Origin: Taudactylus pleione
Taxonomy: Eukaryota > Chordata > Amphibia > Anura > Myobatrachidae
Assembly (NCBI GenBank): GCA_031769625.1
Contig: JAUIMM010000015.1
Location: forward strand, 31,693,501-31,757,500
Reading direction: 5' to 3'
DNA length: 64,000 nucleotides
Both the position numbers and the translations under genes were made by a program. Of the stretch, positions 11,846-23,890 are shown piece after piece. Numbering within the stretch: position 1 is the first letter of the stretch; each line of letters opens with the position of its first letter. Below the pieces are notes generated by a model. That model searched no databases. It was not told where the DNA came from and was given only the letters and a program-made list of their open reading frames with translations.

Positions 11846-12967
11846 ATGGTTCCAGAACCCGACCAACCTCAACTTCGTCCCAGGCATAGGCCTCATAGGT
11901 GTGCAAGTCCCCAGATATATAGAACACGTGTCACCCTTTTTGGAATGCCAGATGATGAGGTATTAAGACGATACCGTCTTCCTCCACAAATCATCCTAGA
12001 CACTCTCTCATTAATAGAGAGTGATCTTGAACGGCAAATTGACAGTCCAACAGCAATACCACCACTTACGCAATTAATGTCGGTGTTACATTTCTGTGCC
12101 TCAGGATCCTTTCAAACCACTGTGGGAATAGTTGCCGGAATCTCCCAATCCTCCTTTTCAAGGATCATGAGGGCAGTGATGGAGGCCATTTTTAAACACC
12201 TCCGTCATTTTATTAAAATGCCATTGGATATGGGTTCCCTTAGTGTGGCGAAGGCCAATTTTTACCAAATAGCTGGCTTCCCACACATCATAGGGGTTGT
12301 GGATGGCACTCACATACCACTTCAGCCTCCAGCAAGGCTGGAGCCTATTTTTCGGAACCGCAAACACTTTCATTCACTGAATGTAATGGTGGTATGTGAT
12401 ACCTCCCTCCAGATCCTGTCCCTGAATGCCAAATTCCCCAAGTGTACATGATTCCTTCGTCATCCAGCAATCAGGGATTTGGCACAAATTAGACAACCTA
12501 CAAGCTGGCGATGCGTGGCTTCTGGGTAAGTTGACACCTTCTGTTGCAACCAATGCAAAGCTTGTTACACAATGGTCCTGATGTTTGTTTGTTTTTTGTC
12601 ACAGGAGACAGTGGTTACCCTTGCACGCCCTGGCTGCTCACTCCTTATTTGGCTCCCACACCAGGGCCACAAAGTGAGTATAATTCCGCACTTACAGCCA
12701 CCAGGCAGGTGGTGGAGTGCTGTATTGGCTTTTTAAAAGGCCAATTCAGATGCCTCCATCCGCTCTGGTGGTGAGCGCATGTATTTGCCGGGTATGGTTT
12801 CGAAAATTGTGGTCCTGTGTGGGATATTTCACAACCTCGCCATAAGGAATGGTGTCCCAATGCAGCCAGAGGATGCCTTGCCTGAGGATGGCCCCCCCGA
12901 GGTTGGTCGGAGGTCAGTATGTGGGGGGGCCATACGCGATGATGTGGTGGCCAGATTTTTTAGGTAA
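11846..12967 (+). pseudogene. PIF/Harbinger transposase (HARBI1-like), two frameshifts
   Basis: This encodes a DDE_Tnp_4-type transposase, which cuts and pastes the element. The first ATG in frame is 11846. The N-terminal part contains 'RYRLPPQIILDTL' and a helix-turn-helix-like 'ISQSSFSRIMRAV'. The catalytic triad is visible: first Asp in 'GVVDGTHIP' (codon 12302-12304), second Asp in the HDSF motif (12450-12452), Glu in 'RQVVECCIGFLKG' (12715-12717). A 79-bp GT-AG intron (12526-12604) separates 'AWLLG' from 'DSGYPCTPWLLTPYL'. Two breaks are seen: a net frame change near 12437-12442, just before the second Asp, where the usual Gly of the PGS-type motif is lost, and another near 12762-12768 before 'RSGGERMYLPGMVSKIV'. 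The C-terminus ends at 12967. Length is close to the family norm of about 350 residues if the breaks are ignored. Confidence 0.9.
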
Positions 12968-13788
12968 TTATTGTTACAAATTTAGTTAATTGACACAATG
13001 TAGACATGTAAGATTTTAATGGCCAATTTTCATTTTTTTTTTTTTTTGTCTTTTGTTCCATAAAATTACCCGAAAAAACGATGCCTACTACCTGATCCAA
13101 AAAATTGTCTTCATGTGGCCACGTTGGATATAACTTCTGGAACAATTATTTCTTCGCCTCATTTGTGGATTCATGTTGGCATGCTACTTCTTCAAACAGT
13201 TCTTGATTGTTGTTGTTATTTTGTTATTTTTGGTGTTGGTTGTTTTTTGGAGTGTGTTTTCACTGTGTGAATTGCTTGTCACAATTCACTTTGTGTTTAT
13301 TATTTGTGTGGATTAAATTTTTGGTTTACGTTATAAAAACTTTTCCTTGGTAAATTACAAGCAAGTGTAACCTGGTCCAAAAAAGGCAAACTTGCTTAAT
13401 GGCTAATCCTGTAATGTGTTAAATTGTAAAGTATTTTACCACGCTTTGTGGCTAAAATCAAACACCAAGGTATTATGGTGAATCAGTATGTTTTCTAAAC
13501 TAGGCCTAAGCAGGTTTGAATTAATATTTACATTACCCACCAAAAAAAACAAAACAAAATTACTGGTAATTCTACAAACCTATTGGTATTGTTAGGTGTT
13601 TAATGTGCCAGCTTACATACTTACTTGAGCTTTCTACAATCTAATTTACATTACTTAAAAAAACATGCTCCAATAGTCGACTTATGTAAGGTTAAACAAT
13701 CTAATATTTACAGACAATGAATGAGACTTTAATAAATCAAAATATATTTTATTTTTTTAAACATTTTTATGGAGAAAAAACAAAAAAA
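12968..13788. other. 3' side of transposase gene, inside the Harbinger element
   Basis: AT-rich DNA between the convergent transposase and accessory gene 2. It should hold the 3' ends of both transcripts. No coding segment is visible. Confidence 0.5.
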
Positions 13789-15156
13789 TTAGTGGCGCAG
13801 GAGCGTCAACATGTGATTCAGGACCACGAGCATGCCTACAACATGGCCCCTCAACCTGTGCAAGCCATCCTGCATTTCTTGCATCCGCCTCTGGTCCTCT
13901 GTGGGTTAAAAAAATGTGTGGATTACTAAACTGACACCTTAATTTATATGTTCCCAAACAACTTAAAAATCAGACTATACTTTAAAAAAAGAGAAAAAAA
14001 ACAAAAAAAACAAAGTAATGGCAAACGCAAAGATTGTATAAATAAAAACTAAATAAATTACACAGAAAAAGACAACAAAAAAAGGTAGAAATACACAAAA
14101 ACACTACATTTGTTGGTACCGTAAACTAGAAAGACACAAGTATGAGTGTTTGGACATGTGTGATATGTGTAAGGGGAAAACATCCTAGACATTGTTTTGC
14201 AAAGATAAATATCCAAAACATTAGAAATACTTAACAAATTGGAAATGCACAGGCAAAAGGACAACATCACCCAAAAACAAAAAAATGCAAAAACAACCAT
14301 AGTTTAAAAGGGAAACATACCGGTCATATTGATGACTGGTCGTGGGGCCCCGACATCATCCTCCTCTGAGGTGGGCCAGTGCTGGGCCGATGGAGGAGGG
14401 GAGATTTGACTTGGTGTGGAGGGGGAGGAAAAGAGAGGGGTGGGTGGAGGGGAGGGTGATGAAAAGAGAGGGGGGGTGGAGGGGAGGGTGAATTTTGAGG
14501 GATGGGAATATTAGGAGAGGGAGGGGCCTCACGGTCTGGCTGGTCTGGGGTGGAGGGGGAATTTGGGGAAGGTTGGGGAGAGGAGGTTTGGGTGGGAGTG
14601 GGGGATAGGGGACGAGGCCGACGTCGTTGACGTATTATACGTCGTAGTCTGCGCTCAGCCCCTAAATGATGGAGAAAAAATTGTAATATTTTTTTTTTTT
14701 TGGTTTTGTTAAAAATTTACACAACCAAAAAAAAACAAAAACAAAAAAACAATACGGAAAACATGCACACGCAGGTATGTCCTAAATAAAGAAACAGGGC
14801 TAGATGGAAAACATGCACACGCAGGTATGTCCTAAATAAAGAAACAGGGCTAGACGGAAAACATGCACACGCAGGTATGCTTACATTTAAAATGTTTAAA
14901 AAATGCACTTACTTTCGCTTATTTGCTGACGCAAATTGGCCAAAAGGCGTGGGGATCTGCGGTGGAGATCGGACCAGCGCCTTTCGAGCTGGCCAATATT
15001 GCGGTGGTAGCCCAAGTTACGCAGCCGGCGCCACACCTCCGCATAAGCTTGCCGCTTGCGGCGGTTAGTGATGGGGGCCGGCTACAAAGTAATTCTCCGG
15101 TCCATCACATCTGTGAGGACCAGGAGTTCTCTGCGAGTAAATGCTGCAGCTCTCAT
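13789..15156 (-). pseudogene. Second accessory gene of Harbinger element (Myb-like, proline-rich), broken
   Basis: Three exons on the minus strand: 15156-14913, 14661-14321 and 13898-13789. Exon 1 starts at an ATG and reads 'MRAAAFTRRELLVLTDVM', then, after an in-frame TAG at 15082-15084, 'RRKRQAYAEVWRRLRNLGY' and 'GQLERRWSDLHRRSPRLL', a short Myb-like helical domain distinct from gene 1. Exon 2 is basic, then very rich in Pro/Ser, ending in an acidic 'TSEEDDVGAP' segment; its frame shifts at a run of seven C (14470-14476). Exon 3 encodes a leucine-rich helix ('EMQDGLHRLRGHVVGMLVVL') and a stop at 13789-13791. Splice sites at all junctions are canonical. A relative of exon 1 occurs at 24595-24822, which supports a real gene family. 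Function unknown; a DNA-binding partner of the transposase is the simplest guess. Confidence 0.7.
14756..14880. repeat. Short tandem repeat in intron of accessory gene 2
   Basis: About 2.5 copies of a roughly 49-bp unit containing 'aaacatgcacacgcaggtat' and 'cctaaataaagaaacagggc', between exons 1 and 2. Confidence 0.85.
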
Positions 15157-15842
15157 GATAGCAATGATTTTTTCAACACAAAACAGTTTTAATAAAGGTA
15201 CCAGAAAATTTTTTGTTGGCTAATGTACTTTGAAAATTAACAGAAAGCATTGTATCAGTTATTGTATGAGTCATGTGACCTACACCCTCACAAATATAAT
15301 GTGAGTTATGATAGGCTTGATGCAGTGACATGCGTAAGCGAATTTAAATATTATTAGTAAAGATGAAAAATCTGCATATAAACTAACGCAAAACAATAGT
15401 AGCACACAAACAAACTTAAAAATTTGAAAAACCATCCCCTTGGTACAAACGTACGTATTCTGCGGAAGAGACACACACAAACAATAATAAAGTTTATTGA
15501 CAGTGAAAAAAAAAACGGATTGCAAAGATGTGAATACCAATTAAGCTAATGAATATACTGATTGCTATTAATCGATTAAAGTATGTTTGCAGATTGAAAT
15601 AGCAGGCAATCGAAAAATGACAGGCCCACTTCCGGATTTGAGTTGTGCGAGCGTTCCCTGCAACCAAAGAGGAGACGGATGGTCACTATTTAGAACATTC
15701 GCTAGCTAGAGGAGGGGTTGGGAGACTATGGGGCGGAAGATTAGCCGCGAGCGAACATACGAGCGAGCGCTTGAATTTACATTTTTTCGTTCGTACGCCG
15801 AACGAACGAACGGTCACTTGCGTCCGGCTCTGAATCAGGCCC

Positions 15843-16123
15843 TAAGCTGTTTGTGAGGATATCTTATTTTTTTTTTTTACAAGAATGCCAAAAGTTCTAC
15901 AATGCTTAATGCATGTTTTTATTACAGTTTAATTCACACAGTACTACATAAGTAACACGGATATTATTAATTACAGCTTTTACTGACCTAACCGATTTTC
16001 TGTAATAATAACTTACTATTGTGAAAGCTTAATGCTAATCGTAAACCGACATCTAATGTGTATCCCTTTATATATTACTTACCCTCTAATATATAAGGAA
16101 GATCTGTGTTGCTGGATAACTGA
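15843..16123. other. Flanking DNA of the Harbinger insertion
   Basis: Begins with the TAA duplication. AT-rich, no gene recognised. Confidence 0.5.
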
Positions 16124-17035
16124 GGGCCTGATTCAGAAATGGATAGAACTGCAAAGCCGTACACAAGTGGCAGTGCAATTCCTGTCCTTCTAAAATGCAA
16201 ATGCAGCAGGAGGTGTCTGTAGGAAATAGGCACCTCCTTGCTGCATCCGTGATCCCAGTGCTGCAACCGAGGTCGCAGCCTGGGATCACCATCATGACTT
16301 TCAGTTGCGGTGGTTGCCCCTTTGGCCAGGCTCCGTAAGGTGAAACTTGCTGCAGCCTGACCAGGTCCTGGTCAGCTTGCGAGGCACAGACAAGGGCCGG
16401 CCCCAAGGTTTGGAGCACCCTGTGCCGGCCCTTGAGAAGGTGCCCTAACATTGCGCGATTTGGGGGCGTGACCTAATTAACATAGGCCACGCCACCTGTG
16501 TGACGTTATTTGGAGGTGTGCCCGCATGGCACGCCTAAAAATAACGTCAAGCTGGGGGTAAAGCCCGGCACTCCGTCACTGGCTGGGCTTCCCCCAGCCC
16601 TCTCCCATCAGTGAATGGTTGCCGCACGCATGTGCGTGGCATCCATTCGCACTCCGGGGGTGGCTGTGCGGCGATGGGGGTCCCGAAGTGGCCCGCGGGT
16701 GGAACAGCGGGACAGTACTGTCCTGCTGAAATCGGGATGCTGGGGAGGGGTGCTGCCCCTCTATGGGTGGCGCCCCTGTGCGACCTCACTGGTCGAACCC
16801 CCCTAGAGCCAGCCCTGGCACAGACCCTGGCAGCTTGTGGATGCAGACCCTGGCCTCTTCTTCCTGGAAAATGGGGACACCACAGCCAGTCAATCAGGCT
16901 GCGGCTGGGAGACCCTAAGGGTGGACTTGCAGATGGAGAACTGCAAATGCGTAGTACACATCCTGCACATGAGCAGTTCTCTAACAATCGGAGATGTGGG
17001 CACCATCGGGTTAACGTACATCTTTGAATCAGGCA
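16124..17035. mobile_element. Harbinger-type MITE carrying a nested insertion
   Basis: The left end 'gggcctgattcagaaatgga' and the right end 'acatctttgaatcaggcac' are imperfect inverted copies. The middle (about 16393-16815) looks like a separate element with ends 'agggccggccccaagg' and 'agagccagccctggca'. The ORFs across it cover both repeats and show no protein domain. Confidence 0.6.
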
Positions 17036-17239
17036 CTGGGTTGGAAACTTTTGGCATGAAGACAAATACAAAAAAGTGGCCCAGGCTCTCTACCAATTCA
17101 CCAGCAACAGATTGATTATATATGGTCATACAAATATATGAAGAATTGTTATGTCAAATGATCTATAATTGATTCCAAAATCTAGCAGCCCAAGTTAACG
17201 AATGTTTAGCATGCATTCCAGGGACCCCTCATAATACAG

Positions 17240-17800
17240 AGAGAAAACTAGTGATCTATAGACAATGCAGACACCATCCAAAAGACCAAAATACAATACA
17301 GAGTGCATCCTAATGATCGGTACACAAAACAGAGAGCATGCTTATGTCTGTCACATATTACAGCAAGCATTCAAAGTGACTTACAGTACAGAGTGTACTC
17401 TAGTGACCACAACACGTTACAAAGGGAATCCTTGTGACTGCCACACTATACAGAGCATGTTTATGTCCGTCGTACATTACAGCTAGCATTCAGAGTGAAT
17501 ACAACATAATAGAGAACATTATTGTGAACAGTACAGAATATGTAGCGTATTCTAGTGACCACCGCAATACAGATAGTACACTAGTGACCACCACACTTTA
17601 CAAAGGAAATCCTTGTGACTACCACACAATACAGAGAACACCCTTGTGACTGCAATACTGTACAGAAAGTATCTTAGTGACTGTCAAATAATGTAGAGGG
17701 AATTCTTGTGACCACCATATAATACAGAACATTCTAGTGACCACTATACAATACAGAGATAGCTCTTGTGACCACCATAAAATGCAGAAAGTGTTCTTGC
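17240..17800. repeat. Degenerate minisatellite, about 30-bp unit
   Basis: Diverged tandem copies with cores such as 'cttgtgaccaccatataata' and 'cagagagaac...ctagtgac'. The short ORFs here are repeat artefacts. Confidence 0.7.
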
Positions 17801-19564
17801 AACTGCCAGAATATACATTTCTAAACTACTAGATTATTGGAACACTGGTAATTGTGACAGGGAGCTTATCTACTACATTTAAAAAATTAGATTACCTCAT
17901 CCCCCCACCTTCCCACCAAACACCTACACACCAGTAACAAGTATGCAGTGCACATGGACCACTGTGAATAGGATATACACTCATTGCAAACAATTCTGAC
18001 CTCCAGGACAAAGCTGTCCATCAAATTGGGACTGTCCTGTCATACAGTTGGGACAAATGTATTATATTAGGCTTATTGCTAGTCATAAAAAGAAATACAT
18101 GATTTTAAATTACAAAAGCTAGATAGCACACATATTGTACTACAAGTAAAAACATGCAAAATGTATTCATTTTTGTGCCAACTAGAAGTTAAGATCTAGA
18201 TTTGGATCTCAGCACAATTGTGCTCTGTTTGCATCAATCATTTATGAAATGATTCCTAATGCAATACCATAAGTCATGGTTATGAGATGCTATTTGCTTT
18301 TCAAGTTTGGGACACACACAGTTAATTCATTTATTGCAGCACTTCTGCCAGAGTCCTAATCACAGCAGGGAGATCAATAGTTCCTGGCATTTATCTGCTA
18401 TCTTAGCAGTGGCACAAGTTTTATCATGAGCTTCATGTGCTGATCCCAAGAAGGATGTGTCTGATTTACTGCTGGGCTTACAGATAGATAGAAAAGAAGA
18501 ACAATGTCTCCTCAGCTTAATAAAGACAAATTTGAACGTCCAGGCCATTACTCACTGCTATAGTGGGCTAATGCAGGGGCCTATCCAAATTCCATGCAGC
18601 AACATAGAGCATCACAGTGGTTGCTAAACAATAAGATCAACTGTTCATTGCCAGTAAAAGATGTTTGGAGTTGCAATTCAGTAAAAGCTTGAAAGATGAA
18701 AGTTCTACTAACTACAGTGGCACATTACAGGTTAGCAACCTGGAAATCTATGAGTACAGAAATAAGGGTGCAGAGGTAGATTTACTAGATGGACTAGGAG
18801 TCAACAAAGACCTGATAAGGTATGAACTATGATCAGATGAAACCAGTGGCGGCTCCTACCTTTTTATGTGAGGGGGCTGCCCATGTGCTGCAGTCTGAGC
18901 AATGGTCTGGCCCCTGCCAGGTGTATTGCGCATGCAAATATGCACAATGTACACAAACACCGGCTGCTAGGGACTGCAACGGCTGCAGCCTATAGGAGCT
19001 GGACAGGGCTCACGTACTTCCCATTGGAAGTGCTCTCTCCACTAATCGCGGTCAGGACTGGTAGACCTGGGGGGAGGAAGCACTTTCCCCTGGGAATGCC
19101 TGTTTGGCTGTGATTAGCAGATAGCGCTAATAGGAAGCCAATGGCAGTTCCATAAGACTCTCTGGGGCTGGTAGATTTTACTGGGGATGGGCTGCAATCC
19201 TGTAGCCCTTAAGTAAAATCTGAAATTGGATTGTAATTTGGCCACCAGATGTAAGATAAAATGACCTACATAGTACATATCCATTAGCTTATGTGTGTAA
19301 CAGTATAACATAGCTAGTAAGCAGTTAGCTGACAAATCCACCTCACATATCTACAGGGCTGCTATTAAAAATGTTGTGCTCCTTCCATCACTAGAGGGGT
19401 GTGGGCCGCACAAGGTGACACCATCCGAGGGGGTGGCACCAAATTAGCAGAGCTGTTCTGCTACTTTGGTGTTACCCCCTTGGATGGTGTCACAAATTAG
19501 CAAACAGTGCTGATGGATGACGCACGCATGCACGCATCATCTATTCCACACCCTCCTGTGTCTG
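17801..19564. other. No gene recognised
   Basis: Unassigned DNA. From 18847 the 'cagtggcggctcctacc' start resembles the left end of a hAT-like MITE (compare 46675-47023), but I could not place its right end. Short ORFs only. Confidence 0.4.
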
Positions 19565-19965
19565 GAGGGTTGTGGGTACAAAAGATCGACAATGTAAAGG
19601 TCGACGGTCAATGGATCAACACTGGATTTTCGACATGCAATAGGTCGACAGATGCAAAAGGTCAACTGAGTGCAGATGGTCGACATGTTCAACTTCAAAT
19701 GGCTGACACAAAAATGGTCAACATTTTTTTTTGTAATTAGTCCTAATCCTAATCCTCCTCCTGGAAATCTTGCATTTACCACTGTCTCCGCTAAATGTCT
19801 TACCGTAACCCTAACTCCTAACCTTAAAAATGTTGAAACACGTGTCGACCATTTGAACATGTCAACCATATGTGTCGACCATTTGCACTGTCGACCTTTT
19901 GCATGTTGACCATCTGGTGTCGACCCATTGACTATTGACCTTTACATTTTCAATCTTTTATATGA
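19565..19965. mobile_element. Palindromic element rich in GTCGAC-type motifs
   Basis: The left half repeats 'aaaggtcgac', 'atggtcgacatgttcaa'; the right half has the inverse 'gtcgaccatttg', 'catgttgaccatctggtgtc'. The centre carries a short telomere-like 'cctaatcctaatcct' and 'taaccctaac' stretch. It looks like a foldback element; no duplication confirmed. Confidence 0.65.
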
Positions 19966-20604
19966 ATACCGTCTGGAGAGGCTGGGTGCTTCCCAGCAGC
20001 TCCGGGAGTGCTGTGCAAGCCCCCAGCATGATGACAATGGAGACGTGACACACTGTCACACCCCCGGCACTGGACAATTCAGGGGCGTGGCCTCATGGGC
20101 ACAAGGCCACACCCTGTTTCACAAGCACCATCAGGAGGTGCCACACTGGGATGCTTCTGAAGGGCTTGAGGGGACATCATGGTGGGGTATGCCTGTTCTT
20201 CATTCACTGCACCATGCCTTTGTACTTGGTATACCCCTCACCCCTCTTGGCATATCATAAGCACAGACATTAAGGGTTATTTATTGAATTTTAAACTATT
20301 GATCAGCAGTGTAGATGCTGTTTTATTTCTGCATGAGTTTACTCATTTTCACAGAAAAATGTTTCATTTATGGATCAAAATGGTGGCATCTGCAGGGGTA
20401 CAAAATATAGCAGAGTAGATCAGGAGGTTTAGTTCAAGGCTAAAACATAAATCCTAGCCTGCCCGGCACTAACTAAACAAAATGCTTCCTCTCTACAGGT
20501 GGAAGGACCTATTGTCTAACTCACAAAACGTTTATCACAGCACAGTAGTAGTAATGTCTCTCTGCAAACCAGCAGCATGCTCCTCAGGCAGTGAGACGCT
20601 AATA
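19966..20604. other. No gene recognised
   Basis: Unassigned; the GC-rich part near 19980-20260 has short ORFs without domains. Confidence 0.4.
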
Positions 20605-20983
20605 CCACTTTTATATCGAAATTACGGGTCTGACCCAGAGGTTGCAACAGGGTTCCAATCCGGATCAAACCCGGAATTTCCCTGGCGCTGGCCCAGGATT
20701 TTCCCGAGTCGGCGCTGTTCACACCGGAGCCGGGTCTGCAGAGACCCGGCTTTTCCAGCATTGAAGTGGACGCTTGGAGATTACATCATCTACAAGCACC
20801 ACTGAAGCCGACCAATTGGCAGGCATGCTGCACGATCCAGGTCACCGTGACCCGGATTGCGCCGTTTACACTGCAGGGTTTCATGGGTTATTCCCGTGTT
20901 AAACCCTGCAAATTACATGGGTTGGATTGCCCGGCAATCAAACCCTTTCCCCTTTTACACCATAGCTCTGGTGTAAAAGGGGT
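20605..20983. mobile_element. MITE of the CCCCTTTTACACC family, inverted copy
   Basis: TA flanks both ends (20603-20604, 20984-20985). The right end inverted reads CCCCTTTTACACC, as in the left end of 4157-4585, and the interior has the same 'gggtctgaccc' and 'acccgg' blocks in the opposite order, so the two copies are in opposite orientation. Confidence 0.7.
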
Positions 20984-20985
20984 AT

Positions 20986-22567
20986 AACTGGAAAAACTCA
21001 CACACTTTTATTAGCCTCTCACAGGTGGTCAGTCAGCTGCTCACTAGCCTGATTACCACCAGACAAAAGCTAGAAACCTGGGACAAACATAGCTCCCATT
21101 CACAACTTCCCTAGTGCTTTTCTCACAATCATTAAAGACCAGCAGGTTTTACTGTGTTAAGGTGATATTAAGGCTGCAAAATAATATCAGAAACCAGCCA
21201 AAACCACCATGATCGGGAGGTGAATTGATTGTCCTTCTCATAATTATGGAATTATGGAAGAGTCTGCTTGTAGTATCATCTATTGATTAGTATGGCTTGA
21301 TGCACCTAACCAGACGTTCTTCTGGATCTATCATGTTACTAACAAACTAATATTACCATTTGGTTTTAAGGCAGCATTCATCTGTTGAATACTTAATCAC
21401 TATTTTCTGAATACTAATTTCTCTAATACATCTTTATAAAAACGTCATCCTTTGCTGGAAGTGACATAATTGTTCCAAAAAAGAATATTTTATTGAGTTT
21501 ACAGTGTTGACTTGTTAGGTTTGGGTTGAAATGTCAGTATTTTATTTTACTTATTTATTATGTTTTAATAAAATGTAACATAGTATAAATACTGGTGCTC
21601 CATGTTCTTTTTGTATCTCAGCAGAACCAAAGAGCATTTTTGATGGGGTGTAGGATTTTGTCTCTGAGGGTAGAAGGGTTGGAAGTGGGGTCTATATACA
21701 TGTAATGATACTGTAGCTTTCATTCTCTGTGGGTATGCTATAGCTCTATCCCACTGATACAACTGCCTTTCTGACCTTCCTAGGGTAAGGCAAGAGTCTA
21801 TGTACTAATTTTTTATATATTGAGGTAAATGTATGGCTATTACTAGGAGTGTGTGAGCAGTGCCATTGCCCAGGGCACAAGGATGATTGTGCAGCACAGT
21901 CACTACCTAGCTAGCATCTGTATTTTTCTTTAGAGATGGACGCAATTTGCATCTTAGTGCAATGCAAGATTTGCACGGGTGGAAAAATAGCATTTTGCTG
22001 CCAGACTTGGCTGCACATGTGAAATGCGATCAACTCAGCGTAGAGGTAGCAAGTGTACATCCCTCACTTTGCAAATAACAGGAGCATATGTGCCAAGAAT
22101 ACGACAGGACGTGTGGCTTCACTGTCAGTTCAAAAAAGTGGCAACATAACAGTTCACATTTATAAACATTACAGTAAAAGGACTGAAAGTGTGTATAATA
22201 AATACTTAAGCTGCATGGAGGCTGTTGATAGCAAATTGAACATGATGGAAATATAACATTTTTACTTTTTTTCCACACAAGTGTAGGAGTCATGCTTGTT
22301 TTTTTTTAATGTGAGTTCAGCACAGAGTGATCACAATACAGCAGTTATACTATATTTGCATAGTGTGTTTGGTACACCTTAGGTGCGTTCTGCAAATCAG
22401 ATGCAACCAGCAGTCGTCACGCTCAGTTCGCAACCTGCACCATAGGTCTAGTATCCACAAGCCATTCTCTCCAATTATGCGCATATGTATCTATAAACGT
22501 CCTACTGGCAGATACATCAATACCCAATGCAGCTAAATCTTAACATTAATTTATCTAAAATAAACAC
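20986..22567. other. No gene recognised
   Basis: Mostly AT-rich, unassigned. Short ORFs only. No clear terminal repeats were found. Confidence 0.4.
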
Positions 22568-23033
22568 ATGGGGGTCTACTCATGATAATTATCCGACCCC
22601 AATAATTAACATCCTAACTCGCCACAGAATCCGGAGCAATTCATCATTGAAAATCAGTTGTCCCGCGAGCGGCTTATGAGCAGTGAATCTTTTAGGAGCA
22701 GTGACGCTAGTGCATCACACATGCGCACAAGAGCCCCGACATCCGGCGGAAGGAGCCAGACAGGGGCAGAAGGATCCATAGGGAATGAGTAGGAGCACTC
22801 ACCATCTGAAGATGGCCAATGCTTCCACACTCAAGCTCAGAAAATATTGTATTTTCGGAGCCTGATGAATTCTGTCCCCATATTAGTGTATTGGGGACAT
22901 CGGGTACATTCCGCCAGAGTAGGTTAAGCAGGAGATAAACTTTCATCATCACCTAATTTTTACAATTACAGGTGAAAATGTTCATTTACTCCTGCTTTGT
23001 AAAAATTAGGTGATGATGAATAGACCCCATGGA
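22568..23033. mobile_element. MITE with CATGGGGTCTA-type ends
   Basis: The left 'catgggggtctactcatgat' is mirrored at the right by 'gatgaatagaccccatg'. Near the right end a long hairpin forms between 'cacctaatttttacaa' and 'gtaaaaattaggtg'. No coding capacity. Confidence 0.65.
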
Positions 23034-23209
23034 CACACATGTGGTGTCAAAACTGATCAGCCTTTTTATTTAAAATATCAATAATGAACTATATATGGTG
23101 GTGACTGAAAGACAGGCAGCAGTAAGGGCCAATATCTACAATCAGATGACATCAAAATACTTACAGAGTCAATTGCCCATTTCAAAGGCAAGCACATAGG
23201 TCACTATGG

Positions 23210-23392
23210 AGTCTATTTACTAAGCCTTGGATGGAGACAAAGGTAATGGAGATAAAGTACTAGCCAATCAGCTCCTAACTGCCATGTCACAAGCTGTGTT
23301 TGAAAAATGACAGTTTTGATCTGGTTGGTTGGTACTTTATCTCCGTCCACTCTATCTCCACCCAAGGCTTAGTAAATAGACCCCCAAATCCC
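23210..23392. mobile_element. Snapback MITE (family with TATTTACTAAGCCTT ends)
   Basis: The left 'ggagtctatttactaagcct' is mirrored by 'aggcttagtaaatagaccc'. Inner arms contain inverted copies of 'ggtactttatctcc', and a 'aaacacagc' type centre. Related copies: 37008-37152, 56222-56372, 57840-58020. Confidence 0.75.
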
Positions 23393-23825
23393 CAACCAAT
23401 ACCCCAAGGCGAGGTTAGGAAACCAAGGCTGCTGACCCTGTTAGGTCAATCAGAATAAAGGTACATTACATGGGAGTGAACCTATTAAACAATCTCAGTT
23501 GCCCCTAGGCTGCCATTCTTTCCCACCTTCACGCCAAAAGAAAAAAGGACGAAAGCAACAAAGAAAAAACAGGGAGGGAGGGAATTGAAATCAATGAAAA
23601 AAAGGCAGATCCCTGCCTGTAACCAGCATATAAAGCCTAACCCCACCCTTGGACCCGCCCATACTACAAGCTATTGGTTGCAGTCAATTGAGAAAATTAA
23701 CCTCTTAAAACCCTTGCATTGTTTCAGCTCTATCTGTTGCATACACAGGGTTCCCTTCCGTCTACATTAGGTGGCCATCTTTAGATATATATTTTTTTTA
23801 TGTCAACAGACCATTAGTAGTATAA

Positions 23826-23890
23826 TTACTAAAGTTTGGATTTATAGAAGTGGAGATGTTGCCTTTAGCAACCAATCAAATTCTATACCC
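23826..23890. mobile_element. Single arm of a palindromic MITE
   Basis: Carries 'tttatagaagtggagatgtt' and 'agcaaccaatcaaattcta', one arm of the element at 3163-3318; the other arm is missing. Confidence 0.65.

Larger units (their letters stand above)
8175..15842. mobile_element. Full-length PIF/Harbinger DNA transposon with three genes
   Basis: The left end is GGCCCTCATTCAGAGCCG and the right end, inverted, is GGGCCTGATTCAGAGCCG, 16 of 18 identical. TAA lies immediately outside both ends (8172-8174 and 15843-15845); a 3-bp duplication of this type is the Harbinger hallmark. Inside are a DDE transposase gene of the HARBI1 family and two unrelated-looking Myb/SANT-like genes on the opposite strand. 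The terminal 350 bp at each side resemble the short MITEs elsewhere in the window. The transposase is frameshifted, so this copy is not itself active. Known Harbingers usually encode one transposase and one Myb-like partner. Confidence 0.85.
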
